From positions 1-20,284 of the IMG/VR virus record IMGVR_UViG_3300017951_000179: a DNA stretch of 20,284 bases. One strand, given 5' to 3'. The notes beneath the pieces are model-generated. The model worked only from the letters and a program-made list of their open reading frames with translations. It was not told the origin of the DNA and did not search any database. Position numbers and translations under genes: made by a program. Numbering within the stretch: the first letter of the stretch is position 1; every line of letters starts with the position of its first letter. Below, in pieces: positions 12,409-20,213 of the stretch. Origin of the DNA: a virus.

Positions 12409-15400
12409 ATGGCGAAGAAAGAACCCAAGAAGATCATTGGCGGCGGCGGCGGCGGCGGCGGTGGTGGTGGTGGCCAAACAGTTGTCCAGCAGACAGTCGT
12501 CGTTCAACAGTCAGCGCCACCGGCTGTTAGGACGCCAACAAGGCAGGCAGACAACCTGGCCTCTAGCGCCCATGCAACTCTTTTGGATCTTCTTTCAGAA
12601 GGTGAAATCGAGGGTTTTCCTTCGGCTCGTGATTACACCCGCGGCACTGATAATTACAACAAGGCATTGTTAAAAGATGTCTTTCTGACTGATACGCCAA
12701 TTTTGAGATCCGAGGCGGATGTAACTGATCTCAGTGATAGCGATTACAACTTCAAGGGGGTGACGGTTGAGGCCAGGTATGGCACCAACTCGCAGACCTA
12801 CATCAGCGCCAACGGCTTTGGGGATGTAGAGAATATCAATTCGGTGAATGTCGAGGTGGTGCAAGCCACCCCAATCACTCGGCAGATCACAGATTCAAAC
12901 GTGGACGCGGTGCGCGTTAGCATCGCTGTGCCACGGCTTGAAGCCTCAAACAACCAAGGCGACATCCTTGGCACGAGCGTCAGCCTTGATATAGAAGTCC
13001 AATACAACGGCGGTGGCTTTACCAAAGTCAAAGACGCTGACATCAGCGGCCGCACTGCTGACAAATATGAGCGTGATTATCTGATCACGTTAGACGGTGA
13101 CTTCCCCGTAGATATTCGCGTGACGCGGGTTTCGGCTGACAGCAGCGACACAAACGTCAACCCAACCTTTTGGACCGCCTACACCGAAATTATCAGGAAA
13201 AAGCTGCGTTATCCCAACAGCGCTCTTGCAGCTGTTCGCTTTTCCGCTGAGCAGTTTCAAAACATCCCAGCGCGTTCTTATCGCATTCGCGGCATCAAAG
13301 TCAAGATCCCGAACAACGGCACAGTAGACCAAACAACCGGGGCCATTACATACAGCGGAACTTGGACTGGCACCTTTGGCGCTGCCCAGTGGACTTCTGA
13401 TCCGGCCTGGATTTTATATGCATTGCTAACCAATAAAAGATGGGGTTTTGGTGATCATATAGCCGAGGCACAGCTCGACAAGTTTAGCTTTTACTCAGCC
13501 AGCCAGTATTGTTCAACGCTTGTTGATGATGGCAACGGCGGCGAAGAGCCCCGCTTTAGTTGTAACGTTCTAATCCAGAACCAATACGAAGCCTATAAGT
13601 TGGTCAATGACCTTTGTTCGGTCATGCGGGCTCAGCCATTTTGGTCAACTGGCTCTCTGTCAATCTCGCAAGATAAGCCGACAGACTCGACCTACCTTTT
13701 CAACCGTTCCAATGTCTTAGAGCCTGGCTTTAGTTACGCCGGTTCTGACCTGAAGACGCGCCACACGGTTGCCATTGTCAGCTATTTGGATTTGGAGACT
13801 AGGGAACAAAACTACGAACTTGTAGAAGATCGCGACGCCATCGCCAAATATGGCTGGGTTCCAACTCAGATCAAGGCCTTTGCTTGTACTTCACGCGGCC
13901 AAGCTCATCGCCTCGGTTCGTGGATTCTTTTCTCAGAGCAAAATGAGGTAGATGTCTGTACGTTCACAGCCTCAATCGAAGCTGGCGTCTTAGTGCGTCC
14001 TGGTAACGTCATCGACATTCAGGATCCCGTCAGGGCTGGCGTTCGCTACGGCGGCAGGATTGCTGGCGCTGGCGATAACACGATCAACGTAGACGATGCT
14101 ACGGGCCTGCCTGAAGAAGATGCAACGCTGAGCGTCTTGCTGCCTGACGGCACGCTTGAAACTAAAGACATCACCGGCCGCACCGGCACGCTAATCACGG
14201 TTGACGGAGACTGGACCGAGCGCCCAAATATCAACAGCGTTTGGGTCATTCAAACAACGGCGATTGAAACGCAGAAGTTCCGCGTTTTGACAGTCAAAGA
14301 AAAAGAGGGGCATCTTTACGAGATCACGGCCCTTTCGCACAATCCTGATAAATATGACTACGTCGAGCGCGGCGACACTCTTTCAACTCGCTCGATCACT
14401 AACCTCAACCCGATCCCGAACCCGCCAACTTCACCGAAGGCGGAAGAGAAGTTCTACGCCGAAAACGACAAGGCAAGGGTCAAAATTATCGTCAGCTGGG
14501 CTGCTGTCAAAGGCGTGCCGCAGTATAAAGTGCGCTACCGCCGAGACAATGAAAACTGGGAGTCTGCCATTGTCGTCAAAACTGACCATGAGATTCTCGA
14601 CACTCGTGCCGGGAAGTACACGATTGAGGTCTATAGCATCAACTCGTTGGGTCGTCAGTCCTCAGATTTTGCAAGTCTGACGTTTAATGCTGCAGGCAAA
14701 ACTGCAGTTCCGGGCAACGTTCAAAACCTGCAGTTTGAGGCAACTAGCGACAAGGAAGGCACGCTGAAATGGGACGAGACTGTCGATCTAGATGTCAAGC
14801 ACGGCGGCAAGGTCTACATCAGGCACAACAGCCTGACTGATGGCACTGCCACTTGGTCCAACTCTGTTGATCTGATCGAGGCAATCGCTGGCAACTCTAC
14901 TAGCGCCAAGATTTCGCTAATTGAAGGTGAGGTGCTGGTCAAGTTCGCAGACGATGGCGGGCGCCTGAGTGACCAGGAAACGAGCGTGATCATCGACCTG
15001 CCGGACACGCGAAACAAACTACTGTTGGCCACTCGCCGCGAGGACCAAGATTCTCCGCCGTTCCAAGGCACAGACGACGACACCTTCTACAGCGATGAAT
15101 ACGACGCGCTGACGCTGCAGAGCACGGAGCGCATCGACGACAAAACGGACAATATCAACAGCTGGGGCAAGATCGACTCGCTGGGCGATACCGAGGCCAA
15201 TGGCGAATACACCTTCGCCACCACGCTGGACCTGGGCCACGTTTTCTCGCTTGACCTGACTCGGCGATTTGTGACTCGGGGTTTCTACCCCGACGATCTG
15301 ATCGACGACAAGACCGAAGACATCGACGACTGGAAAGGCAAGTTCGACGGCGACGTGGCCGACGCTGTCAATGCGAAGCTCTACGTTCGCAAGACCGACG

Positions 15401-15834
15401 ACGACCCCAGCGGCTCGCCCACCTATGGGGACTGGAGCGAGTTCAGCAATGGCACTTTCAAGGGCCGCGGCTTCCAGTTCAAAACTGAGCTGACTAGCAC
15501 TGACACAGCCCAGAACATCCTCGTCGATGAGCTGGGTTACGTCGCGGAGCTAGAGCGCCGCACAGAGTCCAGCGAGGAAGCCGTATCGAGCGGGACTGGG
15601 GCCAAGGCCATCACGTTCGCGAATCGCTTCTTCACTGGAACGGCCAGCCTGCTCGGAACGAATAGCAGGCTCCCAAGCGTCGGCATCACGGCTCAGAACA
15701 TGCAGAGCGGTGACTATTTCACTGTGAGCAGTGTTTCGGCTACGGGCTTCACGGTCAACTTCTACAACTCGTCCGACACAGGTGTCAGCCGTGACTTCAA
15801 CTGGTCAGCCGTTGGCTACGGGAAGGGAAGTTAA
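12409..15834 (+). CDS. Central tail-tip / host-specificity protein J-like
   Basis: This 1141-residue protein starts with a basic head, then a 12-glycine run (residues 11-22) and a Gln/Val-rich linker. The segment LLDLLSEGEIEGFPSARDYTRG and NKALLKDVFLTDTPIL is the conserved N-terminus of lambda gpJ-like hub proteins. Residues ~330-560 (WILYALLTNKRWGFG, PFWSTGSLSISQDKP, RGQAHRLGSWILFSEQN) are the typical tip-attachment part. Two fibronectin-type III-like modules follow (~667-765 and ~770-860, with VSWAAVKGVPQYKVRYRR as the first F/G region). The receptor-facing end contains two copies of an IDDKT-x-x-I-x-x-W motif. Codon use becomes more G/C-rich near 15000-15500, which suggests a separately acquired tip. 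It is shorter on the far side than some J proteins. Confidence 0.85.
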   Translation: MAKKEPKKIIGGGGGGGGGGGGQTVVQQTVVVQQSAPPAVRTPTRQADNLASSAHATLLDLLSEGEIEGFPSARDYTRGTDNYNKALLKDVFLTDTPILRSEADVTDLSDSDYNFKGVTVEARYGTNSQTYISANGFGDVENINSVNVEVVQATPITRQITDSNVDAVRVSIAVPRLEASNNQGDILGTSVSLDIEVQYNGGGFTKVKDADISGRTADKYERDYLITLDGDFPVDIRVTRVSADSSDTNVNPTFWTAYTEIIRKKLRYPNSALAAVRFSAEQFQNIPARSYRIRGIKVKIPNNGTVDQTTGAITYSGTWTGTFGAAQWTSDPAWILYALLTNKRWGFGDHIAEAQLDKFSFYSASQYCSTLVDDGNGGEEPRFSCNVLIQNQYEAYKLVNDLCSVMRAQPFWSTGSLSISQDKPTDSTYLFNRSNVLEPGFSYAGSDLKTRHTVAIVSYLDLETREQNYELVEDRDAIAKYGWVPTQIKAFACTSRGQAHRLGSWILFSEQNEVDVCTFTASIEAGVLVRPGNVIDIQDPVRAGVRYGGRIAGAGDNTINVDDATGLPEEDATLSVLLPDGTLETKDITGRTGTLITVDGDWTERPNINSVWVIQTTAIETQKFRVLTVKEKEGHLYEITALSHNPDKYDYVERGDTLSTRSITNLNPIPNPPTSPKAEEKFYAENDKARVKIIVSWAAVKGVPQYKVRYRRDNENWESAIVVKTDHEILDTRAGKYTIEVYSINSLGRQSSDFASLTFNAAGKTAVPGNVQNLQFEATSDKEGTLKWDETVDLDVKHGGKVYIRHNSLTDGTATWSNSVDLIEAIAGNSTSAKISLIEGEVLVKFADDGGRLSDQETSVIIDLPDTRNKLLLATRREDQDSPPFQGTDDDTFYSDEYDALTLQSTERIDDKTDNINSWGKIDSLGDTEANGEYTFATTLDLGHVFSLDLTRRFVTRGFYPDDLIDDKTEDIDDWKGKFDGDVADAVNAKLYVRKTDDDPSGSPTYGDWSEFSNGTFKGRGFQFKTELTSTDTAQNILVDELGYVAELERRTESSEEAVSSGTGAKAITFANRFFTGTASLLGTNSRLPSVGITAQNMQSGDYFTVSSVSATGFTVNFYNSSDTGVSRDFNWSAVGYGKGS
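12439..12474 (+). repeat. Trinucleotide GGC/GGT repeat encoding 12 glycines
   Basis: Seven GGC, four GGT and one GGC codons in frame near the start of the J-like gene. Slippage here would change linker length without changing the frame. Confidence 0.9.
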
Positions 15835-15841
15835 GATAGAG

Positions 15842-15868
15842 ACAGTTCCTTTTTGTGTAAAGAACTGT
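15842..15868 (+). promoter_or_regulatory. Hairpin covering the fibre gene GTG start
   Basis: ACAGTT (15842-15847) pairs with AACTGT (15863-15868), then, past a bulged C, CTTT (15849-15852) pairs with AAAG (15859-15862) around TTGTGT. The 3' arm contains two bases of the GTG start codon (15867-15869), so folding would hide the start. It fills most of the gap after the J-like gene. Confidence 0.55.
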
Positions 15869-16658
15869 GGCCACTCATGATTATAATCTAGCCAATCAAG
15901 ATGGCGCCAGTTTTAGGAGCGATCTCAATAATGCGCTGAGCGCGATTGTAAGCAATAACAGCAGTAGTACGGAGCCAAGTACAACTTTTGCCTTTCAATG
16001 GTGGGTCGATACTAATAACACATTGATCAAGATTCGCAATGCTGCGAATGATGGATGGGTCACAGTTGGCGATTACAGCGCCACTAACTTCGGTCTGCTG
16101 ACTAGCGCCACCGCTAACAGCACCTACTTGGCCTTGGCAGGCGGCACGGTCACTGGTGCGCTTGAGATTGGCACCGCTGGCTCGGTGGTGTTTGAGGGCG
16201 CAACCGCTAATGACTTCGAGACAACCTTGGCGGTCACCGATCCGACCGCTGACCGGACTTTCACGCTGCCTGATGCAACGACCACGGCGGCTGGTCTTGC
16301 TGTAGCTCAGACCTTCACCAAGGCACAACGCGGCAGCATTTCGGCAATCACGGTTGCTTCAGGTGACACGACCGAAACGCTTGATTTTGCGACGGCGAAC
16401 AACTTCGCCCTGACGCTTGAGAACACTGCATCTTGCACGCTGGCTAATCCGAGCAACCTGACGGCAGGGCAGAGCGGTTCGATCTTTGTGGTGCAGGACG
16501 CCACGGGCGGGCGATTATTGACTTACGGCAGCCAATGGGATTTTGCGGGCGGAACTGCGCCTACTCTGTCCACGGCTGCATCGGCGGTTGATCGTATTGA
16601 TTACGTCGTCCGCACGACCAGTTCCATCCACGCCGTCTTCACCGCTGCTTACTCATGA
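15867..16658 (+). CDS. Tail fibre protein with virion-attachment N-terminus
   Basis: This 263-residue protein starts with GTG. The N-terminus (HDYNLANQDGASFRSDLNNALSAI ... STTFAFQWWVDTNN, KIRNAANDGWVTVGD) is a module seen at the start of many marine phage fibres and probably binds the tail or another fibre. TYLALAGGTVTGALEIG is the usual Gly-Gly-T-x-T-G-x-L fibre repeat, and ADRTFTLPDATTTAA is a beta-helix-type strand. The C-terminal ~100 residues are a Ser/Thr/Ala-rich beta domain without a recognised receptor-binding motif. It overlaps the adhesin gene by 4 nt (ATGA), so the two are probably made together. The alternative ATG at 15877 runs straight into a stop. Confidence 0.75.
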   Translation: MATHDYNLANQDGASFRSDLNNALSAIVSNNSSSTEPSTTFAFQWWVDTNNTLIKIRNAANDGWVTVGDYSATNFGLLTSATANSTYLALAGGTVTGALEIGTAGSVVFEGATANDFETTLAVTDPTADRTFTLPDATTTAAGLAVAQTFTKAQRGSISAITVASGDTTETLDFATANNFALTLENTASCTLANPSNLTAGQSGSIFVVQDATGGRLLTYGSQWDFAGGTAPTLSTAASAVDRIDYVVRTTSSIHAVFTAAYS

Positions 16659-19033
16659 GCATCATTGGTAGCAATATCCTTGCAGGTGCTAGTGGGCAGG
16701 CTGCTGGCGGGTATGAGATCGAGCAGAGCTTGCGGTTTGATGGGACGGCTGATCTTGTTTTAACGACTCCGGCGACTACCGAGTCTATTAACGCCTTCAC
16801 AATGTCTTGCTGGGTAAAAGTTCTGCACGGCAGCGACCAAACTCAGTTCATGGGACGCAAAGGCGCACCAAACAACGTCAACAATGTTTGGTTGACTCAC
16901 AACGCTTTAGGCGGGCAAGGTATTGGATCTTATATGTATACCTCGTCTATTAACGGACGTGGTGTTTTAAATACGAACGCTAAATACCGAGATTATTCGG
17001 CTTGGATGCACGTCCACTATTCGGTGGATAGCTCTGCTGGTAACACGCAAAAATTGTATGTTAACGGTGTAGATGTTACGGCAAACACTGACACCATCTC
17101 TGGCGTCCTTACATTTGACTTTTCATCTACCTATCCGTTCCAAATTGGCAATGCCAGCTCCAGCAAGTTTTACTTAGCTGAATATCATTTTATCTCCGGT
17201 AGCCGACCTGATTACACTAATTTTGGCGAGGAAGACGAATTTGGCGTCTGGCGTCCTATTGAGTACACCGGAAGCTATGGCAATAACGGGATGTACCTTA
17301 AGTTCGACCCCACTGCCACCAATGGCATCGGTCACGACCATAGCGGCACTGGAAACCATTTAACCGCTACTGGCTTCACCACCTCCGGCACTGGTACGGA
17401 CGTGATGAGCGACACGCCGACGACGAACTGGTGTACGTTGAATCCGCTTGAAAAGCCGGGTGGTACTGCGCCGGTCTACGAAAACGGCAATCTAACGCTT
17501 AGAAACTCGACAAATTATTTTTTTGCTCATGGTGTAGGCACTTTTGGTCTTAATAGTGGCAAGTGGTATTTTGAAACTTCCGGTGATACGAGTATTTATG
17601 TTCAAATTGGATTTTTAGACAGTTCACAAATCACAAGCATGACCGGAGGTGGTGGCATTTCCGGCGCAAACATAAGCTGGCATTACCAATCCAACGGAAT
17701 CATTCGTGGGCTTAGCAGCACTTATCAAGACACAGGTTTAACTGCTGCGTCTACTGCTGGCGACATCATGGGACTTGCCATTGATTTCGACGCAGGCGAA
17801 GCTTTGTGGTATGTAAATGGAACGCAAGTTGGAAGCACTGTAGATTTTTCCTCTTATCTAAGTAGTAGTCGCATTTGGTATCCAGTTGTAGCTGTCACCA
17901 ATGAGGGCACAGATATTACAAATGTCAACTTCGGACAACGCGACTTTGCCTACACCCCACCGACCGGCTTTAAAGCACTGAACACCGCCAACCTGCCCGC
18001 GCCGACGGTTAAGGATGGGTCGGCTAATTTCAATACGGTTACCTATACCGGCACAGGTGCTGCCCTGTCAATTACCGGCGTCGGTTTCCAGCCTGATTTT
18101 ATTTGGTTCAAGCGCCGCAGTCATGCTGAGAATCATTGGTTACAAGATGCTGTCCGCGGTGTCACTAAAGGTCTGTATTCAAACCTCACCGATGCTGAAG
18201 CCACGAGGACTGACCAACTCCAATCTTTTGATTCAGATGGATTTAGCTTGGGAGTAGACGCTGCTGGTTTTACTAATATTTCTACCAGAACCTACGTCGC
18301 TTGGAACTGGCTCGCAGGCGGCAGCGGCTCAAGCAACACCGACGGCAGCATCACCAGCACGGTAAGCGCCAACCCCACCGCTGGGTTCTCGATTGTTCAA
18401 TTTGACGGTACTGGAGCCAACGGAAGTATCGGTCACGGTCTCGGTGTTGCGCCTAGTTTTATCGTGGCGAAGTCAAAAACACATTCAGACAACTGGTTTG
18501 TTTATCACTCTGCCATCGGTGCTAATGGATACATAATGCTTAATCAAACTGCAGCAGCAGACAGTCCAAACTCGTCAGTCTGGCAAAACGTATCGCCTAC
18601 AGGCACTGTTTTTTATGCCAGTACAGGCGGATACAACGACAGCGGCGAGACAATCATCGCCTACTGCTTTGCCGAAGTCGAATCCTACAGCCGGTTTGGC
18701 AGCTACGTCGGAAATGGTTCCAGCGATGGTCCGTTCGTGTACACCGGAATGGCTCCAGCGTTCATCCTAGTGAAACAATCCTCAGGTGGCGAAAACTGGC
18801 TTATTTTTGATACTACTAGAAAAACCTACAACGAGATTGACACCACTCTTTCTCCAAACGTATCCAGTGCTGAAGTCACTAACTCGACCAACGAGTATGA
18901 CATTCTATCCAACGGATTCAAAGCGCGTAACTCATCAGCTGGTGTAAATCAAAACGGCCAGACTTACATATTTGCCGCATTTAGTGAAAACCCATTCGGC
19001 GGCTCCGGTGTTTCGCCCGCTACTGCTCGCTAG
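16655..19033 (+). CDS. Large multidomain receptor-binding adhesin (LamG-like, SPRY-like, DUF7483-like repeats)
   Basis: This 792-residue protein has, in order: (1) residues ~22-180, a LamG/concanavalin-like beta sandwich (LRFDGTADLVLTTP, FTMSCWVKV, KLYVNGVDV, FQIGNASSSKFYLAEYHF); (2) a linker with the frequently shared block NWCTLNPLEKPGGTAPVYENGNLTLR; (3) residues ~285-435, a SPRY/B30.2-like sandwich (GKWYFETSGDTSIYVQIGFL, GLAIDFDAGEALWYVNGTQVG); (4) residues ~455-785, three diverged repeats of a W-F-rich module (FQPDFIWFKRRSHAENHW; VAPSFIVAKSKTHSDNWF; MAPAFILVKQSSGGENWL). Such proteins in marine phages are thought to bind host glycans or surface proteins. The middle is clearly AT-richer than its flanks, which suggests domain exchange. 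It ends in FGGSGVSPATAR, a typical ending of the repeat. Confidence 0.78.
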   Translation: MSIIGSNILAGASGQAAGGYEIEQSLRFDGTADLVLTTPATTESINAFTMSCWVKVLHGSDQTQFMGRKGAPNNVNNVWLTHNALGGQGIGSYMYTSSINGRGVLNTNAKYRDYSAWMHVHYSVDSSAGNTQKLYVNGVDVTANTDTISGVLTFDFSSTYPFQIGNASSSKFYLAEYHFISGSRPDYTNFGEEDEFGVWRPIEYTGSYGNNGMYLKFDPTATNGIGHDHSGTGNHLTATGFTTSGTGTDVMSDTPTTNWCTLNPLEKPGGTAPVYENGNLTLRNSTNYFFAHGVGTFGLNSGKWYFETSGDTSIYVQIGFLDSSQITSMTGGGGISGANISWHYQSNGIIRGLSSTYQDTGLTAASTAGDIMGLAIDFDAGEALWYVNGTQVGSTVDFSSYLSSSRIWYPVVAVTNEGTDITNVNFGQRDFAYTPPTGFKALNTANLPAPTVKDGSANFNTVTYTGTGAALSITGVGFQPDFIWFKRRSHAENHWLQDAVRGVTKGLYSNLTDAEATRTDQLQSFDSDGFSLGVDAAGFTNISTRTYVAWNWLAGGSGSSNTDGSITSTVSANPTAGFSIVQFDGTGANGSIGHGLGVAPSFIVAKSKTHSDNWFVYHSAIGANGYIMLNQTAAADSPNSSVWQNVSPTGTVFYASTGGYNDSGETIIAYCFAEVESYSRFGSYVGNGSSDGPFVYTGMAPAFILVKQSSGGENWLIFDTTRKTYNEIDTTLSPNVSSAEVTNSTNEYDILSNGFKARNSSAGVNQNGQTYIFAAFSENPFGGSGVSPATAR

Positions 19034-19042
19034 GATCTAACC

Positions 19043-19609
19043 ATGGGATACCTAATCAACGGTCAGCCGCTTCGCGTTGGTCGCCCCTTCACTGATGCTG
19101 ACGGGGTGCAATACCCGTCGAACTGGCTTCGCCTTGCTAGCGAGGCTGATAAGGCTGCAATCGGCATCACTTGGGAAGCAGATCCTGCCCCAGTCGATAC
19201 TCGTTTTTACTGGGACCACGATCTCCCCAAGCGGCTTGAAGATGAGCCTGCTGTTGATGAAGACGGCAACCCCGTGCTGGATGCTGACGGCGTTCAGATC
19301 ATCAACTACGGCTTGAAGACTGAGTGGGTTAAAAAGCAGAAAGAGATCGCAGGCAGCCTGCTGGCACCTACTGACTGGTACGTCACGCGCAAGGCTGAGG
19401 ATCCCACCGCTGAGATCCCTGCTGCTGTTGCCACTTACCGCGCTGCAGTTCGTACCGCTAGCGGCACCCGCGAGGCTGAGATTAACGCCTGCATCACCAC
19501 GGAAGAACTGGTGGCACTGCTGACCAACCCGGAGCAGGTGATGAATGACGACGGCGAAATGGTTGCCAATGCTGAGCCGTTCATCACCCCTTGGCCTGAG
19601 CAGGACTAA
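19043..19609 (+). CDS. Probable tail-fibre assembly / fibre-associated protein
   Basis: This 188-residue acidic protein has an N-terminal part (MGYLINGQPLRVGRPFTDADGVQYPSNWLRL) of a type common in phages downstream of tail fibres. Then come DTRFYWDHDLPKRLED, a short linker, and a helical segment with LLAPTDWYVTRKAEDPTAEIPAAVATYRAAVR, the T-D-W-Y/(I/V)-x-R-x-x-E pattern of DUF4376 and tail-fibre assembly proteins. It probably helps trimerise or attach the upstream adhesin. It begins 9 nt after the adhesin stop, with TAGGAT upstream as Shine-Dalgarno. It overlaps the next gene by one base. Confidence 0.68.
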   Translation: MGYLINGQPLRVGRPFTDADGVQYPSNWLRLASEADKAAIGITWEADPAPVDTRFYWDHDLPKRLEDEPAVDEDGNPVLDADGVQIINYGLKTEWVKKQKEIAGSLLAPTDWYVTRKAEDPTAEIPAAVATYRAAVRTASGTREAEINACITTEELVALLTNPEQVMNDDGEMVANAEPFITPWPEQD

Positions 19610-19746
19610 TGGCGGTCAAGTCGAAGACGGCGCTGGGTCGCATTGAGCACCGCCCTGGAAAGCCTAAGAAAACCCGTCAAGGTGCGGGTCAACACACAAA
19701 AACCGTTAAACACGGAAGGAAGAAATATCGCGGCCAGGGCAGGTGA
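19609..19746 (+). CDS. 45-aa basic protein (MAVKSKT type)
   Basis: The ATG overlaps the previous TAA (TAATG). The 45-residue product has MAVKSKTALGRIEHRPGKPKKTRQGAG and a final KKYRGQGR, a pattern I recognise from many cyanophage genomes, usually among structural genes. It is almost wholly Lys/Arg/Gly and probably unstructured when free. Nucleic-acid or capsid binding is a guess. The layout (1-nt overlap before it, ATG directly after its stop) supports translation. Confidence 0.72.
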   Translation: MAVKSKTALGRIEHRPGKPKKTRQGAGQHTKTVKHGRKKYRGQGR

Positions 19747-19911
19747 ATGGATCGGCACACCCGCAACAACTGGCGCAAGATTATGTTTGCGCTAGAGGCT
19801 GCGGGTAAGACCGATTCTCTTTACTACAAGCGAGCCGTTGTGATCTGCAAGGGTGGGAAAGACCCGCTAGATCATGAAGATGTGAGGCTTGACGGTGGCG
19901 GTCATGCATGA
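19747..19911 (+). CDS. 54-aa small protein (MDRHTRNNW type)
   Basis: The ATG follows the previous TGA directly. The product starts MDRHTRNNWRKIMFALEAAG, continues KTDSLYYKRAVVICKGGKDPLD and ends in a Gly/His-rich tail. The pattern N-W-x-K-I-x-x-A-L-E-x-A-G-K-T-D-x-x-Y-x-R-A recurs in marine cyanophages and predicts a two-helix protein. No function is known. The stop (TGA 19909-19911) lies inside the next gene, giving an overlap of a few codons. Confidence 0.68.
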   Translation: MDRHTRNNWRKIMFALEAAGKTDSLYYKRAVVICKGGKDPLDHEDVRLDGGGHA

Positions 19912-20074
19912 GTTCAGCGATAGCGAGATGCGGTTGATCTATACCGCAGTCTTGGCCTACCGCGAACGAGGCAACGACAACCCATCAATCAGGCAACATC
20001 AGGCCGAGCTGTGGCGAATCCTGCAACGCCTCAAGCCGATGGCCTACTACCGAAGCTATTTGCAGGAGGTATGA
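19904..20074 (+). CDS. 56-aa small helical protein
   Basis: The ATG at 19904 (MHEFSDSEMRLIYTAVLAYR) gives 56 residues and an 8-nt overlap with the previous gene. In-frame TTG 19889 and GTG 19895 would add up to five residues. The sequence consists of two amphipathic helices (EMRLIYTAVLAYRERG and QHQAELWRILQRLKPM) and ends in AYYRSYLQEV. The family is not recognised with certainty. It is the last gene before the terminator, hence the likely end of the late operon. Confidence 0.65.
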   Translation: MHEFSDSEMRLIYTAVLAYRERGNDNPSIRQHQAELWRILQRLKPMAYYRSYLQEV

Positions 20075-20106
20075 TCTTTGGGCCGCTTCTGGGGCGGTAA
20101 TGCAAG

Positions 20107-20145
20107 GCCCTGACCGACGCCAACTCGGTCGGGGCTTTGTCTTTG
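20107..20145 (+). terminator. Intrinsic terminator closing the structural operon
   Basis: GCCCTGACCGA (20107-20117) pairs with TCGGTCGGGGC (20125-20135): eleven pairs, one of them T-G, around a 7-nt loop. It is followed at once by TTTGTCTTTG. It lies 33 nt after the last small gene. The following 68 nt up to ATG 20214 hold a T6 run but no convincing promoter. Confidence 0.82.
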
Positions 20146-20213
20146 AAAGACACTTTTTCCACCGGCCAAGTAACAACCAACGGTAGGATTTGGCGACGGT
20201 TTTTTCTATTGTC

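Noticed and set aside
15882-15887. Perfect TATAAT as a -10 promoter box near the fibre start
   Set aside because: It lies inside the coding region, the -35 position at 17 nt holds AAAGAA, and the hairpin explains the gap better.
20146-20213. A second intrinsic terminator ending in the T6 run near 20200
   Set aside because: Only a weak CCAA/TTGG pairing can be drawn before the T-run. The stem is too short to be convincing.
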